This document shows positions 8,574-17,636 of a DNA stretch of 64,000 bases, piece by piece. Below the pieces are notes generated by a model. The model was not told the DNA's origin. It ran no database searches and saw nothing but the letters and a program-made list of their open reading frames with translations. The stretch spans positions 620,001 to 684,000 of the forward strand of contig NZ_BMGI01000002.1 of NCBI RefSeq assembly GCF_014640115.1. The letters run 5' to 3'. Every line of letters starts with the position of its first letter. The stretch's first letter is position 1. This stretch comes from Sinisalibacter lacisalsi. Its GTDB lineage: Bacteria; Pseudomonadota; Alphaproteobacteria; Rhodobacterales; Rhodobacteraceae. The position numbers were made by a program, and so were the translations under genes.

Positions 8574-9587
8574 ATGAATTTCAGACTTTCCCTCACCGCC
8601 GCGCTCGGACTCGCAACCGCGGTCACCGCGCTCCCGGCCTCGGCGGATGTGAATGTCTATTCCTACCGCCAGCCCGAACTGATCGAGCCGCTGGTGCAGG
8701 CTTTCACCGACAAGACCGGGATCGACGTGAACGTCGCCTTCCTCAACCAGGGCATGGTCGAACGGCTCAAGGCCGAGGGCGCACGCTCGCCGGCGGACGT
8801 GGTGCTGACGGTCGATATCTCGCGCCTGGCCGAACTGGTGGAAGCGGGCGTGACCCAGCCGGTCGAAAGCGCCGTGCTCGCCGAGCAGATCCCGGCCGCG
8901 TTTCGCGATCCGGGCAACGAATGGTTCGGCCTCACCTCCCGCGCGCGCATCGTCTACGCCTCGAAGGAGCGCGTGGCCGACGGCGAGGTGACGACCTACG
9001 AGGATCTCACCGATCCCAAGTGGAAGGGCCGGATCTGCACCCGCCCGGGCACCCATTCCTACAACGTCTCGCTCACCGCCGCGGTGCTGCACCATCACGG
9101 CGAGGAAGGCACCCGGGAATGGCTCGAGGGCGTGAAGGCCAACCTCGCGCGCAAGCCGCAAGGCAATGACCGCGCGCAGGTCAAGTCGATCTGGGCCGGG
9201 GAATGCGATATCTCTTTCGGCAACACCTATTACATGGGCGCGATGCTGGAGGACGAAGAGCAGAAGCAATGGGCCGAGTCCGTGCGGATCATCTACCCCA
9301 GCTTCGAGAACGGCGGCACCCACATGAACGTGTCGGGCATGGCGATGGCCAAGGCCGCGCCGAACCGCGACGATGCGCTCAAGTTCATGGAATTCCTCGC
9401 CTCCGACGAGGCCCAAAAGATCTACGCCGAGGCGGTCTACGAATTCCCGGTGAACCCGGACGTGCCGAACTCCGCCCTGGTCGGGAGCTGGGGCAGCTTC
9501 ACCCCCGATGACGTCAACCTGATGGAAATCGCGCGGCTCCGCCCCGAAGCGCTCAAGCTGATCCAGGTGGTGGATTTCGACGGCTGA
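8574..9587 (+). CDS. Fe(III)-type ABC transporter periplasmic substrate-binding protein
   Basis: 337 residues with a Sec signal peptide cleaved near ALPASA-DVNVYSY (residues 22-25). The FutA/FbpA/AfuA pattern is recognisable: VNVYSYRQPELIEPLV, then a solute-binding protein fold with conserved Tyr residues (SFGNTYYMG near residue 215) that in this family coordinate ferric iron. A GGAGG site sits five bases before the ATG at 8574. No permease or ATPase gene follows; the next gene downstream is a broken one on the other strand. Iron as ligand is inferred from family resemblance. Confidence 0.9.
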   Translation: MNFRLSLTAALGLATAVTALPASADVNVYSYRQPELIEPLVQAFTDKTGIDVNVAFLNQGMVERLKAEGARSPADVVLTVDISRLAELVEAGVTQPVESAVLAEQIPAAFRDPGNEWFGLTSRARIVYASKERVADGEVTTYEDLTDPKWKGRICTRPGTHSYNVSLTAAVLHHHGEEGTREWLEGVKANLARKPQGNDRAQVKSIWAGECDISFGNTYYMGAMLEDEEQKQWAESVRIIYPSFENGGTHMNVSGMAMAKAAPNRDDALKFMEFLASDEAQKIYAEAVYEFPVNPDVPNSALVGSWGSFTPDDVNLMEIARLRPEALKLIQVVDFDG

Positions 9588-9590
9588 GGC

Positions 9591-9791
9591 CTAGCCCTCC
9601 ACGGTCACGCCCGGCATCTTCGCGAGCCGGGCGAGATCGTCTTCGAAGCGGGCGCGCAGTTTTGCGCGCCCGTTCACGTCGAAACCGGCGAACGGCTCCG
9701 GCGCCGCGCGCCCCTCGGTCTCGGCACGAACTTTGGCGATCAGCGCCTCGCCTGCGCGGTCGCCCCAGCCCGCAACGTGCAGGCGGGGAGC
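9591..9791 (-). pseudogene. orphan C-terminal coding remnant downstream of the sulfotransferase
   Basis: Sixty-six codons stay open in the same frame as the sulfotransferase after its TAG, and end at TAG 9591-9593. The residues look like real protein (HVAGWGDRAGEALIAK early, a charged helical end RFEDDLARLAKMPG), with no start codon at the beginning. Most likely it is the tail of a gene whose front was lost, or an extension cut off by a stop mutation. I do not recognise the family. Confidence 0.4.
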
Positions 9792-10444
9792 CTAGAGCAT
9801 CGGGTTTTTGTAATAGCCTGCCAGATGCTCGTAATCCACCGCGAGGAAGGTGCGCAAGGCGTCGCGGGTTTCGGGGGCAAGATCGTCGAAGGCAAGCCGC
9901 GTTCTGGTGGAGTTGAAGCGCGGGATCTCGACTGTTTCGCCGGTGAGCGCCGAGAGCTTCTCGGCAAGCGCGTCGATCTGAGATGTCTTGTAGACCGCGT
10001 CGTATCTCAGCGGCGCGGGACCAATGAAGAGCCAGGCCGGCAAGACGTGGTGCTTCACCACCGAGGCCTGAGCCATGTAGCCCTCAAGATTCTGGAAGAA
10101 GAAGTCCGGGTCGGGATCAAGCGGCAGAACTTTTTGTTTGCGCAGCAAGCGCGAATTGTACAGTTCACGCCGAGCAACCTCTCGATCGGTATAGGCTGAA
10201 AACAGCCGCTTAAGCGGATCGCGCCCCACAGTGAATCGCCAATGGTCCTCGTATTTGCGCCAACGGTGCGGCCGGAAACGCTTGGTCGGGTAGATTGTGT
10301 GGACCAATCTGGGGCGGCCTCGATCTCGGCGCTCGGCACAGTGACACTCGGGTCGATCCGGGCGAGCGCAGCCTTCACGGAAGTGCAGGCCGCCTTGGGC
10401 AGCGCCATGTAGGCGATCTTATAGGCGTCTAAAGCAATAACCAT
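9792..10444 (-). pseudogene. frameshifted sulfotransferase-like gene
   Basis: The ATG at 10444 opens MVIALDAYKIAYMALPKAAC, including a KAACTSVK segment like the PAPS-binding 5'-phosphosulfate loop of sulfotransferase family 2 proteins. About 45 codons later, near 10310, the frame must shift by one base to continue into LVHTIYPTKRF and the GRDPLKRLFSAY segment that resembles the 3'-phosphate-binding motif (R-P-x3-SAY). The second part runs to GYYKNPML and a TAG. The start-to-stop length is not divisible by three. If repaired it would give about 217 residues. A sequencing error could also explain the shift. Confidence 0.7.
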
Positions 10445-10509
10445 GTATGGCGTCCCCTCGATCCACCAAAAATTCACAATCGCAGGCTGCGGACAATGCC
10501 CGGCCCCGT

Positions 10510-11412
10510 CTATTCCCAATCGCCAAGGCAGACGGCGCGCAGCTCGTCGGCCTTTTCGTGCACCATCTCCTCGCCGCGCGCGATCGCCTCGGCGCCGCGG
10601 TGCAGTTCCAGAACGGTCAAGGCCTTGAACTCGCCGTTGAGCGTCACGTGCGGCGGCTCCCCGGCGAAGCGCGCGCGCCGGATCGTCTCGGTCATCACGT
10701 CGATGGCGGCGGAGAGCACGTCGAAATAGGCCGGCGTGGCCGCTCGGGCCTGCGCCTCGGGGTCGATCCCGAAGGCCTCGTGCAGCGCCTGGGGCAGCAC
10801 CGAGGCGGCCCAGTTCGCTACCGGCTTCGGCTCCGGCGGATGCCAGATCCGCCCGCGCGGCTTGGCGTTGGGGTTGACCGCGATGATCACCTCCGCGCCG
10901 CGCGCCCGTGCCGCCGAAACCGGCACCGGGTTCACCAGCCCGCCATCGAGCAGCCAGCGCTCGTCGATCTGGATCGGGCTCATCATCCCCGGAATGCCCG
11001 CCGAGGCGCGCACCGCCTTGTAGGTCGGCCCATGGTCGAGCCAGATCTCGCGGCCGGTCTCCATGTCGGTGGCGATGGCGGTAAAGGGGTGGCCGAGGTC
11101 TTCGATCAGCTCGGGCACGCCGAGTTCCTTCAGGATGGTCTCGATCTCGCGCGCTTCGACCAGCCCGCCGGAGCGCAGGCGCAGATCCATCATCGAGACG
11201 AAGCGCGCGGGGCTGAGCGCGCGCACCCACTCCTCCAGCTCGCCGAGCTTGCCGCCGGCCCAGGCCGCGCCGACGATCGCCCCCATCGAGGTGCCGGCCA
11301 CCACGTCCGGGGTGATGCCGATCTCTTCGAGCGCCTTCAACACCCCGATGTGGCACCAGCCGCGCGCGCCGCCGGAACCAAGGGCCAGACCGATCTTCGG
11401 TTGTTTGCTCAT
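10510..11412 (-). CDS. patatin-like phospholipase (RssA type)
   Basis: 300-residue cytoplasmic serine acyl hydrolase. The oxyanion-hole motif GGARG is at residues 14-18, the nucleophile Ser42 in GTSMG and the dyad Asp156 in DGGLVNPVP. Domain order and length match bacterial patatins of the RssA/YchK type, which act on phospholipids or lysophospholipids. It lies 46 bases downstream of mltG on the same strand and may share its transcript. The substrate cannot be told from sequence. Confidence 0.93.
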   Translation of the reverse strand: MSKQPKIGLALGSGGARGWCHIGVLKALEEIGITPDVVAGTSMGAIVGAAWAGGKLGELEEWVRALSPARFVSMMDLRLRSGGLVEAREIETILKELGVPELIEDLGHPFTAIATDMETGREIWLDHGPTYKAVRASAGIPGMMSPIQIDERWLLDGGLVNPVPVSAARARGAEVIIAVNPNAKPRGRIWHPPEPKPVANWAASVLPQALHEAFGIDPEAQARAATPAYFDVLSAAIDVMTETIRRARFAGEPPHVTLNGEFKALTVLELHRGAEAIARGEEMVHEKADELRAVCLGDWE

Positions 11413-11458
11413 GCGCCGAGTTTGCCCTCTTCCAGCGCCGCGTCAAGCCGGTGCAGCT

Positions 11459-12613
11459 TCAGTCACTCGCCCGTTCGGCCTCGATCTCGCGCCAGCGCGC
11501 GACGTTGCGGTTGTGCTCCGCCAGCGTCTCGGCAAAGGCGTGGCCACCGCTGCCGTCGGCGACGAAGAAGATGTAATCTGTGTTCGCCGGGTCGAGCGCC
11601 GCCTCGATCGAGGCCAGGCCGGGGTTGGCGATCGGCGTGGGCGGCAGCCCGTCGATAACGTAGGTGTTGTAGGGCGTCTCCGAGCGCAGTTCCGATTGCC
11701 GCAGGCCGCGGCCCAGCGCGCCCTGCCCGCGGGTGATGCCGTAGATCACCGTCGGGTCGGTCTGCAGCCGCATGCCGGCGCGCAGACGGTTGACGAAAAC
11801 GCTCGCCACGGTGCGGCGTTCCTCGGCGACGCCGGTTTCCTTTTCGACGATCGAGGCCATGATGAGAGCTTCCTCGGGCGTGCCGTATGGCAGGCCCTCG
11901 GCGCGGTTGGCCCAGGCCTCGGCCAGCCGGGACTCCTGGGCGCTCTGCATCCGGGCGATCACCTCGGCGCGGTCGTCGCCCGGCCGCACCTCGTAACTGT
12001 CGGGCGCGAGCCGGCCCTCGGACGGCACCTCGTCGACGCTGCCGGAGAGGAATTCGGCCTCTTTCAGCGCCTCGACGATCTGCCACGAGGTCGCCCCCTC
12101 GGCCACCGCGACGCGGAAGCGGGTGTCGATCTGGTCGCGCAGGCGGAGGTAGTCGGCGGGGATCTGCTCGGCGTCGGGGGCAAACTCGACACGGGTGACG
12201 AAGCGCTCGGTGACGGGATCGAGCTCACGCACCTGGATGTCGCTGGCCAGCACACCGATGCGGTAGACGATCTCGGTGCCGCAGGTCGAGGCGCCGCCGC
12301 GGGTGACGATATCGACGATCTGTTCCATCGAGGCGTTCTCGGGCACGAGGAAGCTGCCGGCCTTGAGCGCCTGCGCCTTGCCGGTGTAATCCGCCCCCAT
12401 GCGCAAGATCGCGGCGGACGACACCGCGCCTTCCGCGGCGAGGTTTTCCGACACGCGGCTGAAGTTCGAGCCGGGCTCGACACGCAGGCAGATCGCGGCC
12501 TCAAGCGGGCCGGGTTCGACGTATTGCCGCTGGCCCCAGGCGACGAGGCCGCCGAAGACGATCAGCACCAGCACGAAGAGCGACAGCGCCGTGGAGGCGA
12601 TATTGCGCCACAT
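11459..12613 (-). CDS. mltG: endolytic murein transglycosylase MltG
   Basis: 384 residues. One N-terminal transmembrane helix (about 8-27) anchors a periplasmic YceG domain that cuts nascent glycan strands and so ends peptidoglycan polymerisation. The catalytic Glu is in ASIVEKETG, followed by VFVNRLRAGMRLQTDPTVIY and the family end motif PYNTYVIDGLPPTPIANPG. Its ATG overlaps the TGA of fabF by one base (TGATG), as expected for a fabF-mltG operon. Confidence 0.96.
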   Translation of the reverse strand: MWRNIASTALSLFVLVLIVFGGLVAWGQRQYVEPGPLEAAICLRVEPGSNFSRVSENLAAEGAVSSAAILRMGADYTGKAQALKAGSFLVPENASMEQIVDIVTRGGASTCGTEIVYRIGVLASDIQVRELDPVTERFVTRVEFAPDAEQIPADYLRLRDQIDTRFRVAVAEGATSWQIVEALKEAEFLSGSVDEVPSEGRLAPDSYEVRPGDDRAEVIARMQSAQESRLAEAWANRAEGLPYGTPEEALIMASIVEKETGVAEERRTVASVFVNRLRAGMRLQTDPTVIYGITRGQGALGRGLRQSELRSETPYNTYVIDGLPPTPIANPGLASIEAALDPANTDYIFFVADGSGGHAFAETLAEHNRNVARWREIEAERASD

Positions 12614-13875
12614 CAGCCGCGCACCTTGCCCATCACCAGCGAGGCGTTGGTGCCGCCGAAGCCGAAGGAATTCGACAGCGCCACGTTGATCTCGCGCGCC
12701 TGCTTCGCATTCGCCGCGAGCGAGAGTTTCGGCGTCACCGCCGGGTTGTCGAGGTTGATCGTCGGCGGCGCGACCTGGTCGCGGATCGCGAGGATCGAGA
12801 AGATCGCCTCCACCGCCCCGGCAGCGCCGAGCAGGTGGCCGATCGACGACTTGGTCGACGACATGGTGACGTTCTGCGCGTGATCGCCCAGCATCCGCTC
12901 GACGGCGGCCAGCTCGATCACGTCGGCCATCGTCGAGGTGCCGTGGGCGTTGATGTAGTCCACCGCCGAGGGCTCCAGCCCGGCGCGCTTCAGCGCCGAG
13001 CGCATCGCCCGCTCGCCGCCCTCGCCGTCTTCGGAGGGCGCGGTGATGTGATAGGCGTCGCCCGAGAGGCCATAGCCGAGGATCTCGGCGTAAATCTTCG
13101 CACCGCGCGCCTTGGCGTGTTCGTATTCCTCCAGCACCACCACGCCGGCGCCCTCGCCCATCACGAAGCCGTCTCGGTCGGCGTCATAGGGGCGCGAGGC
13201 GGTTTCGGGGGCGTCGGCGCGCTTCGACGAGAGCGCGCGCGCGGCGTTGAAGCCGGCGATGCCGATCTCGGAAATCGCCGCCTCCGCGCCGCCCGCGATC
13301 ATCACGTCGGCATCGTCGAAGGCGATCAGCCGCGCGGCGTCGCCGATGGCGTGGGCGCCGGTGGAACAGGCCGTGACCACCGCGTGGTTCGGCCCCTTGA
13401 AGCCGTAGCGGATCGAAACCTGGCCCGAGACGAGGTTGATCAGCGCGCCGGGAATGAAGAACGGCGACACCCGGCGCGGCCCCTTCTCATGAATGAGCAG
13501 CGCGGTTTCGGCAATCGAGTTCAGCCCGCCGATACCCGAACCGATCATCACCCCGGTGCGGATCCGGCTTTCCTCGTCCTCGGGCTTCCAGTCGGCGTCG
13601 CGCACCGCCTGCTCGGCGGCGGCGATACCGTAGAGGATAAAGTCGTCCACCTTGCGGCGGTCTTTCGGGTCCATCCAGTCGTCGGCGTTGAAGGTGCCGT
13701 CGGAGCCATCGCCCAGCGGCACTTCGCAGGCATAGGTGGTGACCACGCGCGAGGCGTCAAACCGGGTGATCGGGCCCGCGCCGGACTGCCCGGCGAGCAG
13801 GCGCGCCCAGGTCTCCTCCACGCCGCACGCCAGCGGCGAAACCATTCCCAGACCGGTGACCACCACGCGACGCAT
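12613..13875 (-). CDS. fabF: 3-oxoacyl-[acyl-carrier-protein] synthase II
   Basis: 420-residue condensing enzyme of type II fatty-acid synthesis, which elongates acyl-ACP with malonyl-ACP. The catalytic Cys170 is in TACSTGAH, with the two His in NAHGTSTMAD and SSIGHLLGAAG. Two ATG codons are adjacent (13878 and 13875); I chose the one giving MRRVVVTGLG, with GAAGGG upstream. No acpP gene lies directly upstream in this window, unlike many fab clusters. The stop overlaps the mltG start. Confidence 0.97.
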   Translation of the reverse strand: MRRVVVTGLGMVSPLACGVEETWARLLAGQSGAGPITRFDASRVVTTYACEVPLGDGSDGTFNADDWMDPKDRRKVDDFILYGIAAAEQAVRDADWKPEDEESRIRTGVMIGSGIGGLNSIAETALLIHEKGPRRVSPFFIPGALINLVSGQVSIRYGFKGPNHAVVTACSTGAHAIGDAARLIAFDDADVMIAGGAEAAISEIGIAGFNAARALSSKRADAPETASRPYDADRDGFVMGEGAGVVVLEEYEHAKARGAKIYAEILGYGLSGDAYHITAPSEDGEGGERAMRSALKRAGLEPSAVDYINAHGTSTMADVIELAAVERMLGDHAQNVTMSSTKSSIGHLLGAAGAVEAIFSILAIRDQVAPPTINLDNPAVTPKLSLAANAKQAREINVALSNSFGFGGTNASLVMGKVRG

Positions 13876-13965
13876 CATCAACTGCCCTTCCATCCAAGCC
13901 GGCTTTGCAACGTCGGATTGATAGCCCGCGCGGGGGCGCAGGGGCAAGGGTGAAACCGGAGCGCG

Positions 13966-14030
13966 GCGGGCAACCGCCCGCGCCTTGCGTGGCGCCGCGC
14001 GCGCCGCCACGGCGGGTGCCCCGGCACCCG
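13966..14030. repeat. three GC-rich inverted repeats between fabF and the L,D-transpeptidase gene
   Basis: GCGGGC-AACC-GCCCGC (13966-13981), a GTGGCG/CGCCAC stem (13989-14010) and CGGGTGCC-CC-GGCACCCG (14013-14030) stand close together between two divergent genes. They do not match the 67-base palindrome triplets found elsewhere in the window. No U-tract follows, so simple terminators are unlikely. Confidence 0.55.
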
Positions 14031-14145
14031 GCCGGTCACGGCCGCTCACATTCCGGCGAGCGCATATGATGGACGCTGGCTATTGCCCGCGGCGCGGCCT
14101 ATCAAACGGTCGAACACCGGACCAAACGTCATTCGAGGATTTCCC

Positions 14146-14742
14146 ATGCCCGACAGCCGCCTCACCCGGCGCAGCCTGATCGCCGCCGCCGCCGCCCTGC
14201 CGCTCGCAGCCCCCGCGGTTCTGCGCGCCCAGCCGCCCGTGCCCGAGATCGAGATCGAGAGCGAGGCCGACGAGGTGGTGCGGCGCAATATTTCCTCGTT
14301 CAAGGTCGAGCATTGGCAGGACCATTTCGAGAGCCTCGGCAAGGGTGCGATCGTCGCCGACACGGTGAGCCGGGCGCTGCACTTCTGGTCGGGCGACGGT
14401 GAGACCTACAAGCTCTACCCCACTTCGGTGCCGCGCAGCGACGAGCTGACCAAGCGCGGCTATACCGAGATCGTGCGCAAGAAGGTCGGGCCGACCTGGA
14501 CCCCGACGGCCTCGATGCACGAGCGGATGCCCGATCTGCCCAAGGTGATGGGGCCCGGCCCCGACAACCCGCTGGGCAGCCATGCGCTCTACCTGTCCTG
14601 GCCCGCCTACCTGATCCACGGCACCCACGACACCCGCAAGATCGGCCGGCGCTCTTCCGACGGCTGCATCGGGCTTTACAACGAAAAGATCGCCGAGCTG
14701 TTCGATCTTGCGCCGGTGGGCACGCAGGTGCGCCTGATCTGA
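14146..14742 (+). CDS. L,D-transpeptidase (YkuD family), Tat-type signal
   Basis: 198 residues. The N-terminus MPDSRLTRRSLIAAAAALPL has a twin-arginine pattern (Arg8-Arg9) and an Ala-rich core ending at VLRAQ. The YkuD active site is complete: His158-Gly159, then Ser171-Asp172-Gly173-Cys174 (SSDGCIGLYN). Such enzymes make 3-3 peptidoglycan cross-links or attach proteins to murein. The ATG at 14146 has a GAGGA site before it; the frame's earlier ATG would add sequence unlike a leader. Confidence 0.92.
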   Translation: MPDSRLTRRSLIAAAAALPLAAPAVLRAQPPVPEIEIESEADEVVRRNISSFKVEHWQDHFESLGKGAIVADTVSRALHFWSGDGETYKLYPTSVPRSDELTKRGYTEIVRKKVGPTWTPTASMHERMPDLPKVMGPGPDNPLGSHALYLSWPAYLIHGTHDTRKIGRRSSDGCIGLYNEKIAELFDLAPVGTQVRLI

Positions 14743-14829
14743 CCGGACCGTCACGGGCTGGACCTGTGCCGCTTTCCCGATATGATCGGTTCGACGCGAG
14801 CGAACGGATCGGAACGGGAGGGAAGCAAG

Positions 14830-15246
14830 GTGTCGATGCAGGTGCGTATTCTGCCCGAGATCGGGTTGGTCTATGTGCGCTATTCCAGCTGGATGTCGAT
14901 TGACGAGAGCGGCGCGGCCTTTGCCGAGTATCTCGCCCATCCCGATTTCCGCCTCGGGCAGAAACAGCTGATCGACCTCACCGAGGTCACCGAGTGGGAC
15001 AGGGATTTCACCAAGCTGCTCGCGCTGCAGGCCCGCAAGGCCGACGTTTTCCACCAGCCGCCGCACTCCACTCTGCTCGCGATGATCGCGCCGACGCCCA
15101 AGGCGCGAACGCTCGCCAACTGGGTCAGCCGCTCCTGGGACCAGGTCGACACCGTGGCCTATCTCGTCGCCGAAACCGAGGCCGAGGCGCTCGAACTTCT
15201 CGGCATCCGCGCCGAGCGCATCGACGAGTTGCTCCCCTCGCCCTGA
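14830..15246 (+). CDS. conserved hypothetical protein, STAS-like
   Basis: 138 residues from GTG 14830, preferred because GGGAGGG lies seven bases upstream; the in-frame ATG at 14836 would leave 13 bases. The protein is compact alpha/beta with no signal peptide or membrane segment. Its pattern ([20 protein letters not shown], then a C-terminal helix) resembles SpoIIAA/STAS-like domains of unknown role. It lies 87 bases after the transpeptidase gene and 71 before ybdK, same strand. Confidence 0.65.
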   Translation: MSMQVRILPEIGLVYVRYSSWMSIDESGAAFAEYLAHPDFRLGQKQLIDLTEVTEWDRDFTKLLALQARKADVFHQPPHSTLLAMIAPTPKARTLANWVSRSWDQVDTVAYLVAETEAEALELLGIRAERIDELLPSP

Positions 15247-15317
15247 AACGGCCTCTGCCGCTTGCCTCGCGGGCATTTTTTGCGCAGGCTCGACGCAGGC
15301 AGACGCGGGAGGGGCAG

Positions 15318-16451
15318 ATGGCCACCACGACCCCCGATTTCACAATCGGCATCGAGGAGGAATACCTCCTTGTCGACAAGGACAGCCTCGCCCTCGCCGT
15401 CGCCCCCGAAGGGCTGATGGAAGCCTGTAAGGCCGAGCTCGAAGACCAGGTTTCACCCGAGTTCCTGCAATGCCAGATCGAGATCGGCAGCCATGTCTGC
15501 CGCTCGGTGGCCGAGGCGCGCGACGATCTGCGCAAGCTGCGCGCATCCGTCGCCCGGCAGGCCGAGAAGCACGGCCTCGCCCCGATCGCGGCCTCCTGCC
15601 ACCCGTTCTCGGCCTGGCGCGACCAGCACCACACCAACAAGGAGCGTTACAACGATCTGCGGCGCGATCTCGGCGGCGTCGCCCGGCGGCTGCTGATCTC
15701 GGGGATGCACGTGCATGTCGGCCTGCCCGATCCCGAAGACCGCATCGACGTGATGAACCAGCTCACCTATTTCCTGCCGCACCTGCTGGCGATGTCGGCC
15801 TCCTCGCCGTTCTGGCAGGGCGAGGACAGCGGGCTCGCCTCCTACCGGCTGACGATATTCGACAACCTGCCGCGCACCGGGCTGCCGCCGAAGTTCTGGA
15901 GCTGGTCGGAATACCAGCGTTCGGTCGATGCCATCGTCGATATCGGGCTGATCGAGGACGCCTCGAAGATCTGGTGGGATCTGCGCCCCTCGGCGCGCTT
16001 TCCCACCATCGAGGCGCGGATCTGCGATGTCTCGCCGCGGATGGAAGACACGCTCACCCTCGCAGCGCTGGTGCAGTCGCTCACCCGCTTCCTGTGGCGG
16101 CTGAAGGGGCAGAACCGGCGCTGGCGGGTCTACGACAACTTCCTGCTGGCCGAGAACCGCTGGCACGCGATGCGCTACGGCATGTCGAACGGGCTGATCG
16201 ACCTCGGCCAGCGCCGCATCGTGCCCTTCGCCGATCTCGTCGAGGAAATGATCGCGCTGGTGGCCGAGGATGCCGAGGCGCTGGGCTGTCTCGAAGAGGT
16301 CGAACGCGCCCGCGAGATCGTCGCCGGCGGCAATTCCGCCGACCGCCAGCGCCAGGTGTTCCGCGACGCGATCGAGGCGGAGGCCTCGGTCGAGGAAGCG
16401 CTGCGCGGGGTGGTGCGCCACCTGATCGCCGAGTTTCACGCCGATCTCTGA
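15318..16451 (+). CDS. YbdK-type carboxylate-amine ligase (GCS2 family)
   Basis: 377 residues related to glutamate-cysteine ligase family 2. Early [13 protein letters not shown] supplies the metal/ATP-binding Glu cluster, and later [10 protein letters not shown] and [11 protein letters not shown] match the family. YbdK of E. coli has only weak gamma-glutamyl-cysteine ligase activity, so the true role is uncertain. The ATG at 15318 follows GGGAGGGGC. A block of inverted repeats follows the stop. Confidence 0.93.
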   Translation: MATTTPDFTIGIEEEYLLVDKDSLALAVAPEGLMEACKAELEDQVSPEFLQCQIEIGSHVCRSVAEARDDLRKLRASVARQAEKHGLAPIAASCHPFSAWRDQHHTNKERYNDLRRDLGGVARRLLISGMHVHVGLPDPEDRIDVMNQLTYFLPHLLAMSASSPFWQGEDSGLASYRLTIFDNLPRTGLPPKFWSWSEYQRSVDAIVDIGLIEDASKIWWDLRPSARFPTIEARICDVSPRMEDTLTLAALVQSLTRFLWRLKGQNRRWRVYDNFLLAENRWHAMRYGMSNGLIDLGQRRIVPFADLVEEMIALVAEDAEALGCLEEVERAREIVAGGNSADRQRQVFRDAIEAEASVEEALRGVVRHLIAEFHADL

Positions 16452-16475
16452 TCCGGCCTTCGTTCCCGGGCCGCG

Positions 16476-16589
16476 CACGCGATCGCGGGATCGCGTGGCA
16501 CGCCGCCGCGCGGCGGCGTGCCCCGGCGCTGGACCCGGCGCCGTTTCCGGGGCAGAAACGGGCGGACCCGCCGACCAAACGGACCCGCC
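16476..16589. repeat. block of back-to-back inverted repeats
   Basis: Between ybdK and the next gene five hairpins stand almost without gaps: CACGCGATC-GCGG-GATCGCGTG (16476-16497), a 26-base perfect palindrome at 16497-16522 centred on CGCGCG, CGGCGC/GCGCCG (16524-16543), CCGTTTC/GAAACGG (16541-16561) and GGCGG-AC-CCGCC (16561-16572). CGGACCCGCC is then repeated directly at 16580-16589, just before the downstream start codon. Some may terminate ybdK transcription. Confidence 0.7.
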
Positions 16590-16591
16590 CC

Positions 16592-17620
16592 ATGCCCGAT
16601 ATCCGCATTTCGCGCGAAGGCCGCGCCGGCCGCATCACCCTCACCCGGCCGCAGGCGCTGAACGCGCTGACCTGGGCGATGTGCCGCGAGGTCGCCGCCG
16701 CGCTCACCCGCTGGCGCGACGACGCGGAGGTGCGGCTGGTGCTGATCGACGCCGAGGGCGACAAGGCTTTCTGCGCCGGCGGCGATATCCAGGAGATGTA
16801 TGACACCGGCCGGCACGGCGATTTTGACTATGGCCGCCGGTTCTGGGCCGACGAATACCGCATGAACGCGATGATCGCGGAATATCCCAAGCCGGTGGTG
16901 GCGCTCCTGCAGGGCTACACCATGGGCGGCGGGGTCGGGCTCGGCTGCCACGCGGCGCACCGGGTCGTCTGCGAGACCAGCCGCATCGCCATGCCGGAAG
17001 TGGCGATCGGGCTGGTGCCCGACGTCGGCGGCACCCACCTTTTGGCGCGCGCGCCGGGGCGGATGGGCGAATACCTCGGTGCCACCGCCGCGCGCATGGG
17101 CCCTGGTGACGCGATCCGCGCGGGCTTTGCCGATCTCTACATCCCGCGCGAGTTCTGGCCCGCCCTCGTGCGGGCGCTGGAAACGACCGGCGATCTCGCC
17201 AGTCTCGACGCGATGGCGCAGGACGCGCCGCCCCCGCCCCTCGCCGACCACCAGGCCGAGATCGACCGGCTGTTCGCCGGCACCCCCGCCGACATCGTCG
17301 CCGCGCTGGAGGCGGAGGGCGGCGACTTCGCCCGCGAGGCCCTGGCCGCGCTGCGCCGCGCCTCGCCGCTGGCGGTGGCCTGCGGGCTGGCCAATATCCG
17401 CGCGGTGCGGGGCGAAGGCACTGTCCGCGCCGCGCTCACCCGCGAATACCGTTTCACCTGGCGCGCGGCGGAACACGGCGACTTCCTCGAAGGCATCCGC
17501 GCCCTGATCATCGACAAGGACAAGGCGCCGCGCTGGCAGCACGCCCGGCTCGAGGACGTGGGCGAGCACGACGTGGCCGCGATGCTGGCCGGGCTGGGCG
17601 CACGGGAGTTGGCGCTGTGA
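16592..17620 (+). CDS. 3-hydroxyisobutyryl-CoA hydrolase
   Basis: 342-residue member of the crotonase fold, of the HIBYL-CoA hydrolase branch, which releases 3-hydroxyisobutyrate in valine degradation. The branch signature FCAGGDIQEMYDTGR is at residues 60-74, GGGVGLGCHAAHRVV gives the oxyanion hole, and PEVAIGLVPDVGGT carries the catalytic acid residues. The length exceeds simple enoyl-CoA hydratases (about 260) and fits this branch. The next step's enzyme, a 3-hydroxyisobutyrate dehydrogenase-like protein, is encoded nearby at 18627-19499. Confidence 0.9.
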   Translation: MPDIRISREGRAGRITLTRPQALNALTWAMCREVAAALTRWRDDAEVRLVLIDAEGDKAFCAGGDIQEMYDTGRHGDFDYGRRFWADEYRMNAMIAEYPKPVVALLQGYTMGGGVGLGCHAAHRVVCETSRIAMPEVAIGLVPDVGGTHLLARAPGRMGEYLGATAARMGPGDAIRAGFADLYIPREFWPALVRALETTGDLASLDAMAQDAPPPPLADHQAEIDRLFAGTPADIVAALEAEGGDFAREALAALRRASPLAVACGLANIRAVRGEGTVRAALTREYRFTWRAAEHGDFLEGIRALIIDKDKAPRWQHARLEDVGEHDVAAMLAGLGARELAL

Positions 17621-17636
17621 CCGGAACCGCCCGCGC

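Noticed and set aside
6555-9416. Minus-strand 953-codon open frame over selO, EEP and binding-protein genes
   Set aside because: Composition is that of an antisense shadow and three well-recognised plus-strand genes cover the same DNA.
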